DNA of 7,159 nucleotides from positions 1-7,159 of the forward strand of contig JAAYLO010000065.1 in assembly GCA_012521855.1 (NCBI GenBank), written 5' to 3'. Source of the stretch: Halanaerobiaceae bacterium (GTDB taxonomy: Bacteria > Bacillota > Halanaerobiia > Halanaerobiales > DTU029). The translations under genes were made by a program, and so were the position numbers. How positions within the stretch are numbered: position 1 is the stretch's first letter; every line of letters begins with the position of its first letter. Of the stretch, positions 1-4,629 are shown piece by piece. The notes under the pieces were generated by a model. The model did no database searches and was not told where the DNA came from. It saw only the letters and a program-made list of their open reading frames with translations.

Positions 1-2
1 GA

Positions 3-563
3 ATAGGAACTGGCACAGTACTGGATATGAGTTATACTGATTTTACTCAGGGCAGGCTCCGTGAAACAGGCAATGAACTGGATCTGGCTCTGGTGGGTCC
101 CGGCTTTTTTGTGGTACAGACACCAGAGGGAGTGAGATATACCCGGGATGGAAATTTTACTCTCAATGAACGGGGCCAGATAGTAACCCAGCAGGGATAT
201 CCAGTTCTGGGAGAAAGGGGGGTAATGCAGACTATCAGTGGTATGCCTGTTGATGTAGGAAGTGACGGCCGGTTGTATCTGGGTGAAATCAGGGGTGACC
301 ATTTCCTGATTGTTCAAATAAGTGAACCACAATTAATGCAGAAGACAGGGGATAATCTTTTTGTTGCTGATGAAGCACTGGTAGAAAATGCGGAAGGCTT
401 TGAGATAAGGCAGGGCTTTCTGGAAGCTTCCAATGTGAATATAGTTCAGGAGATGGTAGAGATGATTCAACTGAGCAGGAATTATGAAGCTACACAAAAG
501 GTCATTACGACCATGGATAGTACCCTTGATAAGGCTGTAAATGTTGTGGGCAGACTGAGCTAA
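3..563 (+). CDS. flgF: FlgF/FlhO-type flagellar basal-body rod protein, 5' partial
   Basis: This is a structural protein of the flagellar rod, exported through the flagellar type III apparatus. The frame is open to the left edge: codons before the ATG at 27 read IGTGTVLD, which aligns with the IGNGTRVSATQ stretch inside FlgG, so the ATG at 27 is internal and roughly the first 70-80 residues are missing. Visible family motifs are the central hook/rod domain (GPGFFVVQTPEG, YTRDGNFTLN, VTQQGYPVLG) and the C-terminal rod domain (GFLEASNVNIVQEMVEMIQ, then RNYEATQKVI). It ends in tandem TAA TAA. It lies directly upstream of the paralogous flgG in the same direction. FlgF is preferred over FlgG because a better FlgG follows and this copy lacks the FlgG-specific length. 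In Gram-positive nomenclature it would be FlhO. Family assignment is firm; the exact symbol is less so. Confidence 0.88.
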   Translation: MGTGTVLDMSYTDFTQGRLRETGNELDLALVGPGFFVVQTPEGVRYTRDGNFTLNERGQIVTQQGYPVLGERGVMQTISGMPVDVGSDGRLYLGEIRGDHFLIVQISEPQLMQKTGDNLFVADEALVENAEGFEIRQGFLEASNVNIVQEMVEMIQLSRNYEATQKVITTMDSTLDKAVNVVGRLS

Positions 564-594
564 TAATACAGCTGGACCGATGAGGAGGCTGTTA

Positions 595-622
595 GAAGTT
601 GTTGATTGAATGATACAACTTC
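595..622. other. Inverted repeat in the flgF-flgG gap
   Basis: Perfect 8-base arms GAAGTTGT (595-602) and ACAACTTC (615-622) enclose a 12-base loop. The gap of 109 bases (564-672) is the largest in the window and otherwise contains only the flgG ribosome binding site. The stem is AT-rich and followed by ATGTTTATTAC rather than a T-run, so it does not look like a standard intrinsic terminator. It could be a weak attenuator, an RNA processing or stability element, or an operator. The repeat is directly visible; any function is inference. Confidence 0.45.
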
Positions 623-656
623 ATGTTTATTACAAAGTTTGAAGAATACAAAAAAT

Positions 657-663
657 AAAGGAG
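657..663 (+). promoter_or_regulatory. Ribosome binding site that fixes the flgG start
   Basis: AAAGGAG lies 9 bases before the ATG at 673. An in-frame TTG at 664 immediately abuts the site with no spacer, so it cannot be the real start. The resulting N-terminus MIGALWTAATGM also matches the usual FlgG beginning. Confidence 0.8.
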
Positions 664-672
664 TTGAGTTAT

Positions 673-1461
673 ATGATAGGTGCTTTATGGACTGCTGCTA
701 CCGGTATGGGAGCACAGCAGACTAATATAGATGTTATTTCAAATAATCTGGCTAATGTCAACACAACAGGTTTCAAAAAAAGCAGGGTGAATTTCCAGGA
801 TATGATGTACCAGAGCTTAAAACAACCCGGTACACCTAATGCACAGGGGGCACAGGTACCGGTAGGGATAGAGATTGGTAATGGCACCAGAGTTTCTGCA
901 ACCCAGAAGATGTTTTCAAAGGGAAGTTTGATGAATACCGGTAACCCACTGGATATCCTGATAGAAGGAGACGGTTTTTTTCAGATTTTACTGCCAGATG
1001 GAACTATTGCTTATACACGTGACGGCTCATTCAAACAGGATAGTGACGGGCGGATAGTTACCAGTGACGGATATCCGCTGCAGCCTGAGATATACATTCC
1101 CCAGGATGCTACTGAGATAAGTATTACTTCAGATGGTACTGTTTCAGTTCAAATTCCCGGGAATAACCAGCCGCAGCAGGTGGGGCAGATTGAACTGGCG
1201 AGATTCTCCAATCCTTCCGGTTTGAGTAGTATTGGCAGGAATCTCTTTGTGGCTACTGTAGCATCAGGTGATCCAGTAATAAATAACCCGGGTGCAGCAG
1301 GGTATGGGACAGTTGTACAGCAGTTTCTCGAGATGTCCAATGTTCAGGTTGTGGAAGAAATGGTAAACATGATAGCTGCACAGCGTGCTTATGAGATAAA
1401 CTCAAAGGTAATTCAGGCTGCTGATGAGATGCTTGGTACCGCTTCACAGCTCAGGAGATAA
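673..1461 (+). CDS. flgG: Flagellar distal rod protein FlgG
   Basis: FlgG builds the distal rod that runs through the peptidoglycan and P/L rings to the hook; it is exported by the flagellar type III system, so it has no signal peptide. The product is 262 residues, close to the roughly 260 of enterobacterial FlgG. The N-terminal rod motif (SNNLANVNTTGFKKSRVNF) is followed by the FlgG-typical segment MMYQSLKQPGTPN, which separates FlgG from FlgF and FlgE. The middle shows LIEGDGFFQILLPDG and AYTRDGSFKQD. The C-terminal domain shows QFLEMSNVQVVEEMVNMIA and RAYEINSKVIQAADEML. The start at ATG 673 is chosen over TTG 664 from ribosome binding site spacing and family alignment. It is followed after 25 bases by flgA in the same direction. 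Confidence 0.96.
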   Translation: MIGALWTAATGMGAQQTNIDVISNNLANVNTTGFKKSRVNFQDMMYQSLKQPGTPNAQGAQVPVGIEIGNGTRVSATQKMFSKGSLMNTGNPLDILIEGDGFFQILLPDGTIAYTRDGSFKQDSDGRIVTSDGYPLQPEIYIPQDATEISITSDGTVSVQIPGNNQPQQVGQIELARFSNPSGLSSIGRNLFVATVASGDPVINNPGAAGYGTVVQQFLEMSNVQVVEEMVNMIAAQRAYEINSKVIQAADEMLGTASQLRR

Positions 1462-1486
1462 GCATATATAATTGGAAAGGGAAGCC

Positions 1487-2455
1487 ATGAGAAGAGATAG
1501 AATACTGGTTTTAATATTATCCTTCCTGGTGATTTTAATAAGCGGGGTTAAGGCAGATATATCTATTACAATTCCAGAAACTGTTACTATAAATTCTTCC
1601 TGGATAGAATTAGGTGATATTGCAGAAATCCGGGGTGTTTCCGGGGAAGAATTTGAGCGCCTTGCATCATTAAAAATAGCCAGGGCCGTATTGCCTGGTT
1701 ATACCAGAACAATTCCTGCTGAACAGATAATAATCCTCATTGAAAATGAAGGGTTTTTAAGCAAAAATATGGAGATAAACATCCCTGATTTTGTGTATGT
1801 AAGTTCAGCAGGGAGAATTCTGAGTGAAGAAGAGATGCTTAAACAGGCAGAGGATTTTCTCTATAGTTCACTGGGAGATCAGGCTGATAAGCTTGTGATT
1901 AGACCCCGTTTTATTCCCCCGGAAATAATACTGCCTGATAAAGATTACAGATTAGAGTATGAGTATTCTGGAGCAAATAGAGCAGGGAATGTTTCTTTAC
2001 AGCTATCAGTGATAGTTGATGATGTTCTTTATAAAAAGTTATTTCTTGGCTTTGAAGTGCTGATTGAAAAAGAGGTTTTTGTTGCAAAGAGACCTGTCTC
2101 TGCAGGGGAGAAAATCAGTGCAGATGATTTTTACCTGGCTACCAGGAAACTGGGAGCTTACCGGGGTGAGTTGATTCAGGATTTGAATAATCAGCTGGTT
2201 AAGGACGGTGTAGTAAATATTGAAATACCTAAGGATGGGATATTAACAACATATTATTTGAAACTGCCGGTAATAGTTCATTCCGGTGATATACTGCAGG
2301 CTGAAGTTGTTATCGGTTCCATCAGGGTTTCTACAGTGGTAACAGCCCGTCAGAGCGGTAAAAAGGGAGACTATATTACTGTTGAGAATAATGATACCGG
2401 ACACCGGTTTAAGGCACAGATAATAAACTCTCATCTGGTTCGCCTGGTGCAGTGA
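1487..2455 (+). CDS. flgA: P-ring assembly chaperone FlgA, with signal peptide
   Basis: FlgA is a periplasmic chaperone that helps FlgI subunits polymerise into the P-ring. The 322-residue product starts at ATG 1487, about 6 bases after AAAGG (1476-1480). An upstream in-frame TTG at 1472 would put acidic residues ahead of the signal peptide and is less likely. Residues 1-23 form a Sec signal: MRRDR, a hydrophobic run, then VKA before DIS. The N-terminal domain has the family pattern IELGDIAEI and then ARAVLPGYTRTIPAEQI. The C-terminal SAF-type chaperone domain begins near residue 197 (VFVAKRPVSAGEKISADDF) and ends with VIVHSGDILQAEVV and the closing strands HRFKAQIINSHLVRLV. It is longer than E. 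coli FlgA (about 219), with about 100 extra residues in the middle. It contains no cysteine. Lying between flgG and flgH/flgI supports the call. Confidence 0.92.
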   Translation: MRRDRILVLILSFLVILISGVKADISITIPETVTINSSWIELGDIAEIRGVSGEEFERLASLKIARAVLPGYTRTIPAEQIIILIENEGFLSKNMEINIPDFVYVSSAGRILSEEEMLKQAEDFLYSSLGDQADKLVIRPRFIPPEIILPDKDYRLEYEYSGANRAGNVSLQLSVIVDDVLYKKLFLGFEVLIEKEVFVAKRPVSAGEKISADDFYLATRKLGAYRGELIQDLNNQLVKDGVVNIEIPKDGILTTYYLKLPVIVHSGDILQAEVVIGSIRVSTVVTARQSGKKGDYITVENNDTGHRFKAQIINSHLVRLVQ

Positions 2456-2456
2456 A

Positions 2457-2463
2457 AAGGAGG
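2457..2463 (+). promoter_or_regulatory. Ribosome binding site that fixes the flgH start
   Basis: AAGGAGG begins one base after the flgA stop codon (2453-2455) and is 9 bases from ATG 2473. A frame-compatible GTG at 2452 lies upstream of the site and overlaps the flgA stop, so it is unlikely to be used. The placement suggests translational coupling to flgA. Confidence 0.8.
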
Positions 2464-2472
2464 GTGGAATTG

Positions 2473-3063
2473 ATGATGGTTAGAAAAATAAGCTGCTTAT
2501 TTTCCTTAATGATTATATGCATATCTCTTTTCTGTTTTACTGTTACTGCAACTTCTCTCTGGGATGATGGAAGTGCAGATATTTATACAGCAAAGAAAAG
2601 GGAATATAAAGAAGGAGATATTGTTACTGTAATAATTGAAGAGGCTTCAAATGCTGTTCAGAGTGCAAATACCAGTACGAGTCAGGATAGTAATGTGAAT
2701 GCAGGGACTGGAATCGGAATTTTTGATTTTTTGCGGGGCTTTGGTTTCAGTTATTCAGATCAGGATAATGCTGACGGACTGACCGGGAGAAGCGGGAGTA
2801 TCAGTGCAGATCTCACTACAATAGTTGTTAATGTACAGCCCGGCGGCAATCTGGAGATAGAGGGCACAAAAACAATAAAAATAAATGGTGAGGAACAGAT
2901 AATTAAACTTTCCGGGATTATTCGTCCGGATGATATTAATGAAGATAATACTATCTCTTCACAAAAAGTAGCGGATGCAAAAATAGAAATTGATGGTAAG
3001 GGTGTAGTTGCAGAAAAACAGAGGCCGAATATTTTCCAGAGAATTTTAAACTGGATATTTTAG
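2473..3063 (+). CDS. flgH: Flagellar L-ring protein FlgH
   Basis: FlgH forms the ring in the outer membrane through which the rod passes, so its presence implies a diderm envelope. The product is 196 residues, somewhat shorter than enterobacterial FlgH (about 230). After an N-terminal signal come family motifs: SLWDDGSADIYTAKKR near residue 28, then GDIVTVIIEEASNA, LTTIVVNVQPGGNLEIEG, and the highly conserved end SGIIRPDDINEDNTISS, QKVADAKIEIDGKGVV, then RPNIFQRILNW. FlgH is normally a lipoprotein. Here the cysteines at residues 8, 16 and 21 lie inside the hydrophobic signal without a lipobox (S-L-F-C, M-I-I-C), and VTA (24-26) gives a plausible signal peptidase I site. The start at ATG 2473 is set by the ribosome binding site; ATG 2476 is equally compatible. 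flgI begins 11 bases after its stop. Confidence 0.94.
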   Translation: MMVRKISCLFSLMIICISLFCFTVTATSLWDDGSADIYTAKKREYKEGDIVTVIIEEASNAVQSANTSTSQDSNVNAGTGIGIFDFLRGFGFSYSDQDNADGLTGRSGSISADLTTIVVNVQPGGNLEIEGTKTIKINGEEQIIKLSGIIRPDDINEDNTISSQKVADAKIEIDGKGVVAEKQRPNIFQRILNWIF

Positions 3064-3074
3064 GAGATGAGATC

Positions 3075-4220
3075 ATGAAAATATGGAATAGAAGCTTATT
3101 TGTTTTTGTTTCCATATCATTTTTTCTAATATTAATGAATAGTCTTTCAATCGCTGCCAGTTATGATGATCCCATTGTCAGGGTTGAAGATGTAACCAGA
3201 ATAAAAGGTATCAGAGAAAATCAGCTCTTTGGATTCGGTCTGGTGATCGGCCTGGCTGGAACAGGTGATTCCAACCGGTATGAGCCGACTATCCAGAGTC
3301 ACGCCAATATGCTGTCAAATATGGGGTTTGAGATTACTGCAGATCAGGTTAGAAGCCGTAATGTAGCAGCGGTTATGGTAACTGCTACGCTTCCTCCTTT
3401 TGCTCATGTTGGGGATACAATCGATGTAACGATAAGTTCTCTGGGCGATGCAGGCAGTCTCCAGGGAGGGGTATTATTCATGACTCCCTTAAGGGCCGCA
3501 AATGGAAATATCTATGCTGTGGCTCAGGGTCCTGTGTCTATAGGCGGTTTTAGTGCCAGTTCCGGCGGGAGCCAGAGCAGCCAGAACCATCCTACAGTTG
3601 CCATGATACCTGATGGTGCAATAGTAGAAAGAGAAATATCATATAATTTAAGTAATGAAGAATTATATTTTCTTCTTGATAATCCTAATTTTGAAACTGC
3701 CAGGAATATTGCCCTGGTCATAAATAGGTATTTTGATGTTCTACATGCAAAAGAGAAAATCGCAGAGGCAATAGACCCTGGACAGATCAGGGTTATTGTT
3801 CCAGAAGTATACCGGGGGGATGTAGTGGATTTTGTGAGCAAAATAAATAGTCTGGAAATAAGGCCTGGACTGGAATCCAGAATTGTCATAAATGAAAGAA
3901 CCGGGACAATTGTAATTGGTCATAATGTCCGGATTTCGACGGTATCAGTAGCCCATGGAAATCTTACTGTTACTATTACTTCCAGGCAGGAGGTATCCCA
4001 GCCGGCTTCATTCAGTGAAGGACAGACTGTTGTAACTGAAAAAACGGAGATCAGTGTCAATGAGGAAGGTGCTCATTTTGCAGTAATACCTGCCAATAAT
4101 ACAGTTCAGGATCTGGTTGCTGCATTAAATGCTATAGGGGCTGCACCCAGTGATATAATTGCTATTTTGCAGGAAATAAAAGCCCATGGGGCTTTACACG
4201 CAGAATTAGAGTTGAGATAG
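3075..4220 (+). CDS. flgI: Flagellar P-ring protein FlgI
   Basis: FlgI forms the periplasmic ring around the rod in the peptidoglycan layer, using FlgA for assembly. The 381-residue product, close to the usual length of about 365-375, has a Sec signal at residues 1-27 or 28 (MKIWNR, a long hydrophobic run, SIAA before SYDD). Motifs in order are RVEDVTRIKGIRENQLFGFG with LVIGLAGTGD, SHANMLSNMG, NVAAVMVTATLPPFAHVGD, DVTISSLGDAGSLQGGVL and GPVSIGG, ending with VQDLVAALNAIGAAPSDIIA and ILQEIKAHGALHAELELR. It contains no cysteine at all, whereas E. coli FlgI carries a disulfide. The flgH stop TAG is part of its ribosome binding site (TAGGAG at 3061-3066, 8 bases before ATG 3075), indicating tight coupling. 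Its 3' end carries a promoter for flgJ. Confidence 0.97.
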   Translation: MKIWNRSLFVFVSISFFLILMNSLSIAASYDDPIVRVEDVTRIKGIRENQLFGFGLVIGLAGTGDSNRYEPTIQSHANMLSNMGFEITADQVRSRNVAAVMVTATLPPFAHVGDTIDVTISSLGDAGSLQGGVLFMTPLRAANGNIYAVAQGPVSIGGFSASSGGSQSSQNHPTVAMIPDGAIVEREISYNLSNEELYFLLDNPNFETARNIALVINRYFDVLHAKEKIAEAIDPGQIRVIVPEVYRGDVVDFVSKINSLEIRPGLESRIVINERTGTIVIGHNVRISTVSVAHGNLTVTITSRQEVSQPASFSEGQTVVTEKTEISVNEEGAHFAVIPANNTVQDLVAALNAIGAAPSDIIAILQEIKAHGALHAELELR

Positions 4221-4241
4221 GCCGTGCTTATCTGTTATAAT
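4212..4241 (+). promoter_or_regulatory. Predicted sigma-A promoter overlapping the end of flgI
   Basis: A -35 box TTGAGA (4212-4217, one mismatch to TTGACA) and a perfect -10 box TATAAT (4236-4241) are separated by 18 bases. The -10 is preceded by TGT, giving an extended -10 (TGTTATAAT). A transcript would start near 4248, about 14 bases before flgJ. The -35 lies in the last flgI codons and the -10 in the 41-base flgI-flgJ gap. The motifs are seen directly; activity is inferred. Confidence 0.65.
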
Positions 4242-4261
4242 AGAGAGAAGAGGGTGTCAGT

Positions 4262-4597
4262 ATGGATATAAATACCGATTTAGTTTTACAGAATTATAAT
4301 AAAGCTGTTTTCAGCAAAGAAACAAATAAACTGAAACAGGCAGAAGGTCTTAAGCAGGCGGATGACGATAATTTACTTCAGAAACTTGCAGATGAATTTG
4401 TTTCTATTTTAATAAAGGAAATGTTAAAAAGCATGCGAAATACTGTGCCGGAAAATGGCTTAATGAATGGCGGTTTTGCAGAAGATGTTTTTACTGATAT
4501 GCTGGATGAAGAATACAGTAAGAACAGTGTAAAACAGGCAGCTTTTAGTTCATTGGGTAGAATTCTATATGAGCAGTTAAAACAACAGGAGCAATAA
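4262..4597 (+). CDS. flgJ: FlgJ-type rod-binding protein without a muramidase domain
   Basis: This is the rod-binding, rod-capping type of protein that supports rod assembly. The 111-residue product matches only the N-terminal rod-binding half of enterobacterial FlgJ: LADEFVSILIKEMLKSMRNT, then VPENGLMNGGFAEDVFTDML, DEEYSKN and a closing LGRILYEQL. The C-terminal glucosaminidase domain present in E. coli FlgJ (about 313 residues) is absent, and the following gene does not encode one either. The first 35 or so residues are variable and charged. The start is ATG 4262 with a moderate site AAGAGGG (4248-4254). It ends in tandem TAA TAA. It follows flgI as in many Gram-negative flg operons, but it also has its own predicted promoter immediately upstream. 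No signal peptide is seen, as expected for an axial component. Confidence 0.9.
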   Translation: MDINTDLVLQNYNKAVFSKETNKLKQAEGLKQADDDNLLQKLADEFVSILIKEMLKSMRNTVPENGLMNGGFAEDVFTDMLDEEYSKNSVKQAAFSSLGRILYEQLKQQEQ

Positions 4598-4599
4598 TA

Positions 4600-4629
4600 A
4601 TGAACTATTTGCGGGGGTGTAAGAGATAA
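4600..4629 (+). other. Nine-codon upstream reading frame overlapping the next start
   Basis: ATG at 4600 follows AGGAG (4587-4591) at 8 bases and reads MNYLRGCKR before a TAA at 4627-4629. That stop overlaps the candidate ATA start (4626-4628) of the downstream gene by two bases, an arrangement resembling stop-start coupling. It may be a translated leader that feeds ribosomes to the next start, or chance. The reading frame and its site are visible; use is unproven. Confidence 0.3.
4613..4619 (+). promoter_or_regulatory. Ribosome binding site for the non-ATG start at 4626
   Basis: GGGGGTG differs from the ideal GGAGGTG by one base, which can still form a G-U pair with the 16S tail. Its GGGGG core (4613-4617) is 8 bases from ATA 4626, ideal spacing for a start there. 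No comparable site precedes the ATG at 4716: the sequence just upstream of it is GCTTTTTTTTACACAGAA. Confidence 0.6.

Noticed and set aside
27..563. ATG at 27 as a complete gene start for the first rod protein
   Set aside because: The frame is open and homologous upstream to the window edge (IGTGT), and the N-terminal rod motif is missing, so the gene is truncated by the window rather than short.
602..631. Possible promoter TTGATT ... TTTATT before flgG
   Set aside because: The -10 matches only 4 of 6 bases and the -35 overlaps the inverted repeat; too weak to call in AT-rich DNA.
564..672. Intrinsic terminator between flgF and flgG
   Set aside because: The hairpin is AT-rich with a 12-base loop and is not followed by a T-run, and the genes downstream continue the same operon.
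3524..3889. Antisense open frame of about 121 codons within flgI
   Set aside because: It lies wholly opposite a strongly conserved flgI region, shows no ribosome binding site or recognisable family, and is explained as a shadow of the real gene.
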